A stretch of 19,245 nucleotides of DNA from Candidatus Saccharimonadales bacterium (GTDB lineage: Bacteria > Patescibacteriota > Saccharimonadia > Saccharimonadales > Saccharimonadaceae): contig JASLDG010000024.1 in NCBI GenBank assembly GCA_030146045.1, positions 1-19,245 on the forward strand. The letters run 5' to 3'. The notes under the pieces are model-generated. The model saw only the letters and a program-made list of their open reading frames with translations. It did no database searches and was not told where the DNA came from. Numbering within the stretch: position 1 is the first letter of the stretch; each line of letters starts with the position of its first letter. Positions 11,526 through 17,973 of this stretch are shown here, in pieces. The translations under genes and the position numbers were made by a program.

Positions 11526-11613
11526 TGGTGCGCGAGGCGGGAATCGAACCCGCACGACTGTTTAGGTCAAGGGATTTTAAGTCCCTCGCGTCTACCAGTT
11601 CCGCCACTCGCGC
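11526..11613 (-). tRNA. tRNA-Leu (anticodon TAA), CCA encoded
   Basis: Read on the minus strand, the 7-bp acceptor GCGCGAG/CTCGCGC is perfect, the anticodon loop CTTAAAA gives TAA between AGGGA and TCCCT, the long variable arm is that of a class II tRNA, and the T arm is GCGGG-TTCGATT-CCCGC. A73 is followed by encoded CCA (11528-11526). Length is 85 nt without CCA. It is transcribed from the palindromic -10 at 11618-11635. Confidence 0.96.
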
Positions 11614-11617
11614 GTGC

Positions 11618-11635
11618 TTTCTAGTATACTAGAAA
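11618..11635. promoter_or_regulatory. Palindromic -10 shared by tRNA-Leu and the hydrolase gene
   Basis: TTTCTAGTATACTAGAAA is a perfect 18-bp palindrome. It contains TATACT on the plus strand (11625-11630), 8 nt ahead of the hydrolase ATG, and TATACT on the minus strand (11623-11628), about 10 nt ahead of the tRNA-Leu 5' end (11613). Both directions have correct spacing for transcription, so one symmetric element appears to serve two divergent units. Confidence 0.6.
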
Positions 11636-11637
11636 AT

Positions 11638-12225
11638 ATGAAACAAGTCCTCATTATTCATGGTGGCAATAGTTTTTCGTCTCACAAAGCCTACCTGCAA
11701 AGTCTCCAAGCACTCGAGATGGACTATGACCGTATCAAAGCGCGCAAACGCTGGGCGCAGTGGATCGCTGAGCGCATGCCGGATACTGACATACTCACCC
11801 CAAATTTTCCCAATAGTCAAAATGCTGTATTCGAGGAATGGAAAATCTATTTCGAAAAGATCCTACTACTACTTGGCGATGACGTGCAGTTGGTAGGTCA
11901 TAGCCTTGGTGCAATGTTTCTGGCAAAATACCTGCACAAGCACCCTCTCAAAAAACCAGTCAAGCGCCTTATTTTAATTGCCGGCTCCTACAATGAAGAC
12001 GATGGTAGTTGTGGAGACTTTCTCGTTACCAACGCGACAAACCTTGATAAAAGTGCCGGTGAAATCCATCTCTTTCATAGCCAAGATGATCCCGTCGTAC
12101 CATTTACTGAACTCGCTAAATTCCAGCAAGATATACCAACCGCTACTCCACACACCTTCACTAGCCGCAAGCACTTCAACGATTCGACATTTCCAGAATT
12201 GCTTACACTTCTCAAACAAAAATAG
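11638..12225 (+). CDS. RBBP9/YdeN-type alpha/beta hydrolase
   Basis: A 195-residue single-domain serine hydrolase. It begins with VLIIHGGNS (oxyanion region, 4-12), has the nucleophile elbow GHSLG (Ser89), a late acidic residue in HSQDDPVVPF (D150 or D151) and the catalytic His in SRKHF (H179). Size and order fit the RBBP9/YdeN family of small cytoplasmic hydrolases with esterase-like activity; the substrate is unknown. ATG at 11638 was chosen over the in-frame GTG at 11614, because a -10 box (11625-11630) lies between them: the mRNA should begin at or next to the ATG and so be leaderless. No Shine-Dalgarno is present. The stop TAG lies at the edge of the tRNA-Cys terminator. Confidence 0.87.
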   Translation: MKQVLIIHGGNSFSSHKAYLQSLQALEMDYDRIKARKRWAQWIAERMPDTDILTPNFPNSQNAVFEEWKIYFEKILLLLGDDVQLVGHSLGAMFLAKYLHKHPLKKPVKRLILIAGSYNEDDGSCGDFLVTNATNLDKSAGEIHLFHSQDDPVVPFTELAKFQQDIPTATPHTFTSRKHFNDSTFPELLTLLKQK

Positions 12226-12256
12226 CCTCGGTAAAACCAAAGCTACTTTTGGAGGC
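12217..12256 (-). terminator. Terminator of tRNA-Cys, stem begins inside the tRNA 3' end
   Basis: On the minus strand GCCTC (12256-12252) pairs with GAGGC (12229-12225), with an inner CCAAA/TTTGG hairpin, and is followed by TATTTTTG. The 5' arm uses the last acceptor bases and U73, and the inner hairpin uses the CCA end. Confidence 0.5.
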
Positions 12257-12323
12257 ACGTACGGGAGTCGAACCCGTCTACAAGGTTTTGCAGACCTCTG
12301 CGTAACCGCTCCGCCAACGCGCC
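12250..12323 (-). tRNA. tRNA-Cys (anticodon GCA), CCA encoded
   Basis: Minus strand: acceptor GGCGCGT/ACGTGCC (one G-T), anticodon stem GAGGT/ACCTT with loop CTGCAAA giving GCA, T arm ACGGG-TTCGACT-CCCGT. The discriminator is U73, the identity base of tRNA-Cys, followed by encoded CCA. Length is 71 nt without CCA. It lies between the hydrolase and the 709-residue protein gene, 32 bp after the latter's stop. Confidence 0.96.
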
Positions 12324-12333
12324 ATTGCTTACC

Positions 12334-12339
12334 AGTATA
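12334..12339 (-). promoter_or_regulatory. -10 box of tRNA-Cys
   Basis: The minus strand has TATACT ending 10 nt before the tRNA 5' end, the same hexamer as at tRNA-Leu. The -35 region would overlap the end of the upstream CDS; TTTTAA is present 16 bp upstream but is a poor match. Confidence 0.5.
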
Positions 12340-12355
12340 GCATACCGCCCAGGCG

Positions 12356-14485
12356 TTAAAAGCGCGGCGCCAGCTCTTTTGAATAGGTGGTAAGTAAACG
12401 TTTCTCAGCACCCGGCTGGTTATCGGCCCACAAATAGACATCAGGACGCAAATTGATCAATTCAGCCGGGGTGCGGTCACCGTTTTCTCCTGTGGTAATG
12501 GTACGTGCAGTACGCCGTAGCCACAACTGATGAGCCATAACCGGACCGTTAATCGTGAGCTGCTGGTTGCACTCTTTGGTACTTAATGGAGTCTTGATAT
12601 CATCACTCACGCCGCATGTGTCAATGACCCCCTGCTTACCCGGAGCAATCAACCATGCATCAACCTGCCCCACTGACGGATCTATCTTGATGCGATCCGC
12701 AATGAGGAGCACCTGCGGAATGTCCCCGACTTGCTTGAGTTCGTCGGATGTATACGTAATATTACCCTTAATAGTGATCACATGATCGGGCGCGTACACA
12801 AAAATACTATGTCCAGCCGGGATAGAAGACTGATCTATCGTGATATCCGCCTCTGGCTTATAAACATACGATCCACGAGCCGGCTCTTTACCAAGTGTCG
12901 CATTAAACGCTTGTGGCGAAGGGCTTAACGATCGAACAACAGAAGCGATATCTGGAATAGTACCAAGCCCACTACTCGACGCAAAGCGCCCAAACTCACC
13001 GCCGACAGATGTGTTCGAGAGAGTGAGACCATTCCAACTAAAAGGATCGGGGAACGCAGCTCCTTTCGCGAGACCACTTTGCGTGCCGAAACCGACTATC
13101 CTGCCTGGTGCACTTGCCGCATACTCACCCCAACTTCCAAACGTTTTTCCTTCACTCATCGAAGTATTGGTTACAATCATGCTCTCATTATCAGCCAGAG
13201 CGTTTACATCACCCGCGAACGCCCTGCCTACACTCACATCGCCGCCATTCACCTGAATCGACGGTTTAACACCTACGGTTGCACACGCAAGCGGTGTGAG
13301 CCGGTATTTTGGTTCCGGCTTCGCTGTTGGCTGCACCACAATCAAAAGTCGACAATATTTATCACCGATAGGCGCGTCATTAGGAATAATTGCGCTATCA
13401 GGTACAATAGCCGATCCCGGAAAGGTACCGCTTCCTATGCGGATATCATCACCTCTTGTTGCCTTGTCCTTACCACCGAGCGACTCAATAACACTATCAA
13501 CAACAGCTTCAATCGAACCAATACCACTATCGCGATACCCCCCGGGATAATTGAGTGCCGGCGCAATATCAGTACCTGCTTTTACATGTACGCTCGCGGT
13601 TGCCCATTGCGTATCTGGGCTATTTGTCGCAGTATTATTCATAGTATAGGTATACGTCACACTATCCGCTTGCTCAGCAATCGTAGGGCTTGCAGTCACC
13701 TTTGGCACAAGATTAAAGTCTTGCGTAGGTGCATCTTCAAGTTCATACTTAAATTCAATTGCCATATAACGACGGTTCAAGCCATTTGTCTGTGTTTCAC
13801 CGAATGGCTTTTGTATATAGCTTGCCTGACGCCACGTACCTTTCTTGCCAATTGGCACATCTTTCGGGTCACCTTTCATAGTAAACGTAAAACCTGACGA
13901 ATACTTGCCTTGATTAATCGATGCAAGCCCAAAACTACCATTATTGTGATACGGCGCCTTATCAGTACCGTTACGAAATGCATAGGCGCCTACTTGACCC
14001 GCCTGCGGTTCTGTTGGCGAGACACAAGCATTGCCCTGGCCTTGGAGCTGGGTGGTGCCGCTCCTTCGTACAGATAGATCAACAGGACCCGGTCCACGCA
14101 GTGTCTCCTCCTGAAAAAGTGTCTGACTCTTATCTTTATTCCAACGCTCCTGCCATGCTTTTCCACCCTGGTCACTCGCGTCAGGGGACGGATTAATCGC
14201 CTCGACCGACATATCAAAATTATTTGAATAACCAATAAGACTTCCATCAGGACGAACATACTTAACAAATATCACCGCGTTAAATGAAAACGCGATGTCG
14301 CGGCACGTTGCATCATCAGCACCGTTCAGCACGCCGCCACCAATGGGATTATACACCGGGTCAACCACAGTAACAGTAACTGGTGCATTCGGCGTTGGAT
14401 CTGCGGCATGCACCCAAGGAGCGTGCAAAAGAACACAGAGGCTACTCACCGTGACCACGCCAAGTACCAGCCTCCATCTATTCAC
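12356..14485 (-). CDS. Large secreted beta-rich surface protein
   Basis: The 709-residue protein is not recognised beyond its export signal. Residues 1-28 form a clear Sec signal peptide (basic start, hydrophobic core, VHA cleavage before ADPTPN). The mature part is polar, rich in Gly, Ser, Thr and Asn, with few Cys. About 255-305 looks like an immunoglobulin-like/DUF11-type strand pattern (ASPTIAEQADSVTYTYTMNNT). About 545-650 has repeated short beta motifs (DITIDQSSIPAG, HVITIKGNITYT, LLIADRIKIDPSV) like a polymer-forming or beta-solenoid region. No LPXTG motif, lipobox or C-terminal membrane helix is seen, so retention at the surface would need another route. It overlaps the upstream foldase-like gene by 8 bp and is probably its client. 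Adhesion or pilus-associated roles are possible. Confidence 0.82.
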   Translation of the reverse strand: MNRWRLVLGVVTVSSLCVLLHAPWVHAADPTPNAPVTVTVVDPVYNPIGGGVLNGADDATCRDIAFSFNAVIFVKYVRPDGSLIGYSNNFDMSVEAINPSPDASDQGGKAWQERWNKDKSQTLFQEETLRGPGPVDLSVRRSGTTQLQGQGNACVSPTEPQAGQVGAYAFRNGTDKAPYHNNGSFGLASINQGKYSSGFTFTMKGDPKDVPIGKKGTWRQASYIQKPFGETQTNGLNRRYMAIEFKYELEDAPTQDFNLVPKVTASPTIAEQADSVTYTYTMNNTATNSPDTQWATASVHVKAGTDIAPALNYPGGYRDSGIGSIEAVVDSVIESLGGKDKATRGDDIRIGSGTFPGSAIVPDSAIIPNDAPIGDKYCRLLIVVQPTAKPEPKYRLTPLACATVGVKPSIQVNGGDVSVGRAFAGDVNALADNESMIVTNTSMSEGKTFGSWGEYAASAPGRIVGFGTQSGLAKGAAFPDPFSWNGLTLSNTSVGGEFGRFASSSGLGTIPDIASVVRSLSPSPQAFNATLGKEPARGSYVYKPEADITIDQSSIPAGHSIFVYAPDHVITIKGNITYTSDELKQVGDIPQVLLIADRIKIDPSVGQVDAWLIAPGKQGVIDTCGVSDDIKTPLSTKECNQQLTINGPVMAHQLWLRRTARTITTGENGDRTPAELINLRPDVYLWADNQPGAEKRLLTTYSKELAPRF

Positions 14486-15443
14486 GGCTTACCTCGCGCA
14501 GTTTCGTACTATAGCGCACTGTTAATCCTGGTGCCGGATCGCGTTTATCAAGCAACTTTGTAAACATATAGCCCACCTTCATCTGATAGTCGCCCACTTT
14601 TAGTTCGGCCGGAGGTGCCATGCCGCGGCCAATCGGTGCAGTTTCTTCCTGAATATCACTAACTGTCCCTACTTTCACTTTGGCAAGTTGCTCTACGAGC
14701 GTTCTATCATATTGCACTGTCACACCCTCGGCAAGTTGGCGACTACTCATTGCTCCAATCGTCAAAATCTGACTATCATTAGCCCCATATCCATAGGTTA
14801 AGCGCTTATCGTCGCGCACCATCTGCACAATACGTTCCGGTGTTGCCTGGCCCTCTTGTAGCTGCTTATGATAGGTATCAGCTTGCTGCTTGGCATACGC
14901 TACATCTGCACGCACTGATGCATCGCGCTTTTTTTGGTCGCTTGCTTGTGATGTATCCCATAGCACCCGAGCAAATGGAAATTTAAAAATCGCGAACCTA
15001 TACCCACCTTGTTCGGCATACGTCAGATAGGTATTAATTCCCGCGGGATACTGGCTGAGGAGTTGATACTCATTCGGGATTGCCTGGGGCGCAAGCTTAA
15101 AGGTGTTAATTGCCGCAAGAGCCGCTGCATCACGATAATCGGTTTGCTTAATACCAAGTTGAGCAGCAGCATTTTGTGCATGTATCGATTTGTTTATCAT
15201 ACTCCGCGCGTCTTGCTCAGAAACCCCGTGCTGTTTTGCTTGCGCAAGCATCTTACTATACAAACCATGCGTCACGGTCACACTGCCAGACTGAAGCTCA
15301 ATCGACTGATTGCGCCATGTGGAATACAGCCATACACCCAAGATAGTCACACTCATAACGAGCACGGCTATTATCACGCCTATCAACCGTCGCTTGGTTA
15401 TCAATCGATCATGCGCGCTCCCACTCACTGTTTCATTCCCCAT
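14478..15443 (-). CDS. Membrane-anchored SurA/PrsA-like foldase (tentative)
   Basis: A 321-residue protein with a cytoplasmic N-terminus, one membrane anchor (about 21-43) and an extracytoplasmic domain. Residues 55-110 (VTVTHGLYSKMLAQAKQHGVSEQDAR...LGIKQTD) resemble the helical N-terminal chaperone domain of SurA/PrsA-type proteins. About 150-260 could be a divergent parvulin domain (YRFAIFKFPFARVL...GYGANDSQILTIGAMSSRQ), but key parvulin residues are hard to align. Its stop is overlapped by the start of the secreted 709-residue protein, a context in which a dedicated foldase makes sense. The start ATG at 15443 has AAGAAG just upstream. An alternative is a lineage-specific membrane protein without isomerase activity. 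Confidence 0.6.
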   Translation of the reverse strand: MGNETVSGSAHDRLITKRRLIGVIIAVLVMSVTILGVWLYSTWRNQSIELQSGSVTVTHGLYSKMLAQAKQHGVSEQDARSMINKSIHAQNAAAQLGIKQTDYRDAAALAAINTFKLAPQAIPNEYQLLSQYPAGINTYLTYAEQGGYRFAIFKFPFARVLWDTSQASDQKKRDASVRADVAYAKQQADTYHKQLQEGQATPERIVQMVRDDKRLTYGYGANDSQILTIGAMSSRQLAEGVTVQYDRTLVEQLAKVKVGTVSDIQEETAPIGRGMAPPAELKVGDYQMKVGYMFTKLLDKRDPAPGLTVRYSTKLREVSRE

Positions 15444-15468
15444 TACTTCTTATGATTAAACGCCATTC

Positions 15469-15480
15469 TCGTGGCGAAGT
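15469..15480 (+). repeat. 12-bp direct repeat, copy 1 (tRNA-Phe region)
   Basis: TCGTGGCGAAGT occurs here and again at 15615-15626, each upstream of a tRNA-Phe 5' sequence. This copy also closes a small hairpin CGCCA/TGGCG (15461-15475). The pair is consistent with a local duplication that made the tRNA fragment. Confidence 0.6.
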
Positions 15481-15501
15481 CAATCACCTCTGAAATCATG
15501 A

Positions 15502-15530
15502 TTGCGTTCGACCAACAAATACAGTATAAT
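15502..15530 (+). promoter_or_regulatory. Promoter ahead of the tRNA-Phe fragment
   Basis: TTGCGT (15502-15507), a 17-bp spacer and a consensus TATAAT (15525-15530), with the tRNA-like 5' end 13 nt further. It is the best-scoring promoter by eye in this block. On the minus strand TATACT overlaps it (15523-15528) and could serve the foldase-like gene, again as a divergent symmetric -10. Confidence 0.6.
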
Positions 15531-15538
15531 TTTCAGGA

Positions 15539-15590
15539 GTGTGGCTCTTTAGCTCCTGCGTGAAACGTACATAGTCGTAGAGCAGAGGCC
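15539..15590 (+). pseudogene. Broken copy of the tRNA-Phe 5' half
   Basis: Two blocks are identical to the intact tRNA-Phe region: GTGTGGCTCTTTAGCTC (15539-15555, versus 15640-15656) and GTAGAGCAGAGGCC (15577-15590, versus 15662-15675). In between, 21 nt replace 5 nt of the D loop, a net 16-nt insertion. After GGCC the similarity stops: the anticodon, T arm and 3' acceptor strand are missing. The D stem GCTC/GAGC could still form. It cannot be a working tRNA, but it has its own promoter. Confidence 0.75.
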
Positions 15591-15614
15591 AGACCACCTT
15601 CGTATAATCGGTAA

Positions 15615-15626
15615 TCGTGGCGAAGT
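15615..15626 (+). repeat. 12-bp direct repeat, copy 2
   Basis: Second copy of TCGTGGCGAAGT, 146 bp after the first and just before the -10 of the intact tRNA-Phe. A short CTTCG/CGAAG hairpin (15598-15602, 15621-15625) also uses it. Confidence 0.6.
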
Positions 15627-15627
15627 G

Positions 15628-15633
15628 TACAAT
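15628..15633 (+). promoter_or_regulatory. Probable -10 box of tRNA-Phe
   Basis: TACAAT lies 10 nt before the tRNA 5' end, the same distance as at tRNA-Cys. A TATAAT at 15603-15608 is farther off. No clear -35 is seen, so this promoter looks weaker than the one ahead of the fragment; read-through from 15502-15530 is also possible. Confidence 0.4.
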
Positions 15634-15643
15634 ATACCCGTGT

Positions 15644-15719
15644 GGCTCTTTAGCTCAGTTGGTAGAGCAGAGGCCTGAAGAGCCTTGTGTCCCCAGTTCG
15701 AGTCTGGGAGGAGCCACCA
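15644..15719 (+). tRNA. tRNA-Phe (anticodon GAA), CCA encoded
   Basis: 76 nt including CCA. Acceptor GGCTCTT/AGGAGCC (one T-G), D stem GCTC/GAGC, anticodon stem GAGGC/GCCTT with loop CTGAAGA giving GAA, variable loop GTGTC, T arm CCCAG-TTCGAGT-CTGGG, A73 and encoded CCA. All standard positions are filled, so it should be functional. Confidence 0.97.
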
Positions 15720-15762
15720 AAGTAAAATACCCTAGTCTAGACTAGGGTATTTTACTTTGGTG
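15715..15762. terminator. 48-bp perfect palindrome, bidirectional terminator
   Basis: From CACCAAAGTAAAATACCC to its mirror GGGTATTTTACTTTGGTG, with TCTAGA at the centre, both 24-bp arms match without error. It joins the CCA end of tRNA-Phe (+) to the 3' end of the TPM-protein gene (-, stop at 15766). Each strand ends its stem in TATTTTACTTT, so it should stop both convergent transcripts. The total absence of mismatches is unusual. Confidence 0.8.
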
Positions 15763-15765
15763 CGC

Positions 15766-16659
15766 TCACCAGCTTCCGCTTGAACCGCCACCCGAGAACC
15801 CGCCGCCGCCAAAGCTTCCGCCGCCACCCGACCCGCCGCCAAACCAATCGCCGCCGGCCCACCATGCCGGCGAATCACCGATTGAACGATGTTCTCTGTA
15901 ATTACGTGACACGACAAAGTCAAAAAGTAATCCGCCGACTGTTAAAAATATCACCAAGATAATTGACCACACGGCCGCCGCTGCAAAAAACGCTACCACC
16001 GCTCCAATAGCGGCACCTATGACACCGCCAGCCCACCAGCTCTTACTCCGTCCCAATACGGAAGCCAGCCAGCTCAGTACAATCAGGCCGAAAAAAGCCA
16101 CTGTCCCAATAATCTCTCCGCTATTTTCGCTTGGAGTCACCGTTTTTTCGGGCTGACTCTGAATTGCAGCCGCAATCTCGGCTATACCTGCCCCTATGCC
16201 CGCTGCATAGTTGCCCTCACGGAATTGCGGAGTGATAGTATTACGAATAATGCGTGACGAGCGCGCATCGGTCAAATCACCTTCCTGACCACTCCCCACT
16301 TCGATACGAAGCTTGCGGTCATCTTTCACGATAAGCAGCAGTACGCCGCTGTTTTTCGGCTTCTCACCAATACCCCATTGCCGCGCGACTCGAATCGAAT
16401 AGTCTTCAAGTGAATCTGTCCCGAGTGTCGAAATCAGGAGAATTCCGATTTGAAAATCTTTTTGCTTGCGGAACTCCGCAATCTGCGCGAAAAGCTGAGC
16501 TTTATCATTAGGTGATAGTGTATTTGTTTGATCAACGATCGGTGTATCCAATGATGGAGCTGACGGTACCTCAAGCGCCGCAACCGACACCGCAAGCGTG
16601 GCCACAAGCCCTATTGCTCCGGCCACACCTGCAAGCCATATCTTAGCCCACTTCATCAT
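15766..16659 (-). CDS. TPM-domain (YgcG-type) membrane protein
   Basis: A 297-residue protein with a signal peptide (1-28, cleavage near AAL), an extracytoplasmic TPM domain (about 37-165: VDQTNTLSPNDKAQL, QIGILLIST, DYSIRVARQWGIGEK, GVLLLIVKDDRKLRIEVGSG), two membrane segments (about 182-200 and 215-247) and a glycine/serine-rich tail ending GGGFSGGGSSGSW. This is the usual layout of YgcG-type TPM proteins. TPM domains occur in thylakoid and envelope proteins and some have phosphatase activity; the role here is unknown but it pairs with the LemA protein 10 bp upstream, as in many bacteria. ATG at 16659 was kept; a second ATG follows directly. Confidence 0.93.
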   Translation of the reverse strand: MMKWAKIWLAGVAGAIGLVATLAVSVAALEVPSAPSLDTPIVDQTNTLSPNDKAQLFAQIAEFRKQKDFQIGILLISTLGTDSLEDYSIRVARQWGIGEKPKNSGVLLLIVKDDRKLRIEVGSGQEGDLTDARSSRIIRNTITPQFREGNYAAGIGAGIAEIAAAIQSQPEKTVTPSENSGEIIGTVAFFGLIVLSWLASVLGRSKSWWAGGVIGAAIGAVVAFFAAAAVWSIILVIFLTVGGLLFDFVVSRNYREHRSIGDSPAWWAGGDWFGGGSGGGGSFGGGGFSGGGSSGSW

Positions 16660-16669
16660 TCACACCCTA

Positions 16670-17269
16670 CTATTCAGTACGGAAATCAACTTGCGGTGCC
16701 TTTTCGGCGCCTTTATCCGCCTCAAAGTACGCTTTTTTATCAAATCCGAAGAGCCCTGCTGTGATATTTGTCGGGAACGTCTGAATCGAGGTATTGTACG
16801 TACGAGCTACGGTATTGTAATCATTGCGTGCAACCGCAATACGGTTCTCTGTACCTTCGAGCTGCGATTGCAAATCACGAAATGCCTCCGTTGCTTTCAG
16901 CTGCGGATAGTTTTCGGTAACTGCCAGTAATCGGCCAAGTGCTTGGCTCAACTCACCTTGCGCATCTTGGTACTGCCGCAGCTGCTCAGGTGTCGCTTTC
17001 GATGGGTCAATCGTCACACCTGTTGCCTTGGCACGTGCATCCGTAACATCCGTAATCGTTGACTTTTCAAAATCAGCCGCACCTTGTACCGTCTTCACGA
17101 GATTCGGCACTAAGTCCGCTCGACGCTGATACTGTGACTGGATATTCGAAAACGCCTGATCAGTTGCTTCGCGCTTGCCGACAAGACCATTGTATCCCCC
17201 GACAACAGCCACGACAACCAGCAAAATAACAGCACCAACGATTCCAAAAATTGCCCATTTACTTTTCAT
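16670..17269 (-). CDS. lemA: LemA family protein (partner of TPM protein)
   Basis: A 199-residue LemA homologue with an N-terminal membrane helix (about 5-27) and the motifs YNGLVGKREATDQAFSNIQSQYQRRADLVPNLVKTVQGAADFE, LLAVTENYPQLKATEAFRDLQSQLEGTENRIAVARNDYN and QTFPTNITAGLFGF. It differs clearly from the copy at 10787-11350 and goes with the TPM-domain protein instead of HtpX. Translation starts after a near-perfect SD (AAAAGGAGG about 6 nt before ATG), the strongest in the window, so high expression is expected. TATAAT at 17293-17298 (minus) is the likely -10. Confidence 0.94.
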   Translation of the reverse strand: MKSKWAIFGIVGAVILLVVVAVVGGYNGLVGKREATDQAFSNIQSQYQRRADLVPNLVKTVQGAADFEKSTITDVTDARAKATGVTIDPSKATPEQLRQYQDAQGELSQALGRLLAVTENYPQLKATEAFRDLQSQLEGTENRIAVARNDYNTVARTYNTSIQTFPTNITAGLFGFDKKAYFEADKGAEKAPQVDFRTE

Positions 17270-17292
17270 AAAGCCTCCTTTTATATTCCATT

Positions 17293-17298
17293 ATTATA
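17293..17298 (-). promoter_or_regulatory. -10 box of lemA-TPM operon
   Basis: Consensus TATAAT on the minus strand, about 25 bp before the ATG and just ahead of the strong SD. No clear -35 hexamer at 16-18 bp. Confidence 0.5.
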
Positions 17299-17342
17299 CT
17301 ACGCAATACTCTTAACAGTATATTCATTTCCATAATAAAATG

Positions 17343-17371
17343 TTAACTATTATTTACATTATGTATATAAT
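17343..17371 (+). promoter_or_regulatory. Promoter of the small multidrug-export-like gene
   Basis: TTAACT (17343-17348), 17-bp spacer, consensus TATAAT (17366-17371). The start would fall near 17378, leaving a 35-nt leader with the SD AAAGGAG at 17400-17406. It is divergent from the lemA-TPM promoter. Confidence 0.6.
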
Positions 17372-17412
17372 CCTTTACAATTTTATGGAGAATAGCGGTA
17401 AAGGAGACATCT

Positions 17413-17958
17413 ATGCAAGACATGATCGAAAAGATTCAACAGTTCGGACCATTAGCCTATATACAAAACTGGCTCCAGCCTATCATTATCGAAATCTCTC
17501 GTTTCACAGCAGAGATTCCGCTCATATGGCAGATTCTTGCCGTTGCGCTATGGAGTGCGATTCCTTTTATCGAATCAGATGTCGGCGTTGCAATCGGTAT
17601 TATCGTTGGCATCGCCCCGATTCCTGCGACAATCGCTGCGATCATCGGCAACTGGATTGCCGTGATGGCAATTATCGTCCTTACTGATAAAGCACGCACG
17701 AAATTAAAAGGCGCAGACACGACACCTCAGAGTAGTAAACGTCAGAAAAAAGTACTGCAAGCTGTACAAAAATACGGTGTGCCCGGCGCATCCCTGCTTG
17801 GACCTCTCCTCATCGGCACACACCTCAATGCGTTCTTCATGGCTGCGGCTGGCGTGAACAAACACTACCTCATGATCTGGCAAACTATCGCAATCGTCGC
17901 ATGGGCAATTATCTTTGCGATCATTATGTACGGAGTCGTGCAGACGGTTCGAGGCTAG
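17413..17958 (+). CDS. Small multidrug-export-like membrane protein
   Basis: A 181-residue protein with about four membrane segments (near 35-50, 55-90, 125-145 and 153-178). IPFIESDVGVAIGIIVG (51-67) and KYGVPGASLLGPLLIGTHLNAFFMAAAGVNK (about 119-149) are the two half-repeats seen in the putative small multi-drug export family and its actinobacterial relatives, which resemble DedA-type membrane proteins. Transport has not been shown for most members, so the name is only a label. AAAGGAG lies 6 nt before the ATG. It is a single gene followed 15 bp later by the XRE regulator, which has its own promoter. Confidence 0.82.
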   Translation: MQDMIEKIQQFGPLAYIQNWLQPIIIEISRFTAEIPLIWQILAVALWSAIPFIESDVGVAIGIIVGIAPIPATIAAIIGNWIAVMAIIVLTDKARTKLKGADTTPQSSKRQKKVLQAVQKYGVPGASLLGPLLIGTHLNAFFMAAAGVNKHYLMIWQTIAIVAWAIIFAIIMYGVVQTVRG

Positions 17959-17961
17959 GCG

Positions 17962-17967
17962 TATACT
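17962..17967 (+). promoter_or_regulatory. -10 box for a leaderless XRE mRNA
   Basis: TATACT, 6 nt before the ATG at 17974, in the context GTATACTAGAAATATG. This is almost identical to the hydrolase start (TATACTAGAAAATATG). The mRNA should start at the ATG. Confidence 0.5.
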
Positions 17968-17973
17968 AGAAAT

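Noticed and set aside
13079..13897. 272-residue plus-strand frame opposite the secreted protein
   Set aside because: It is antisense to a convincing gene, Cys- and His-rich without any motif, and has no SD; it looks like a shadow of codon bias in the real gene.
15009..15455. 148-residue plus-strand frame opposite the foldase-like gene
   Set aside because: Shadow frame with unlikely composition and no start signal.
15539..15719. tRNA-Phe duplication as a phage or island attachment site
   Set aside because: Attachment sites usually duplicate the tRNA 3' end, the copies are about 100 bp apart with nothing mobile between, and no integrase is present.
16598..16930. Plus-strand frame across the lemA-TPM junction
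   Set aside because: Antisense to two well-supported genes and without family motifs or start signals.
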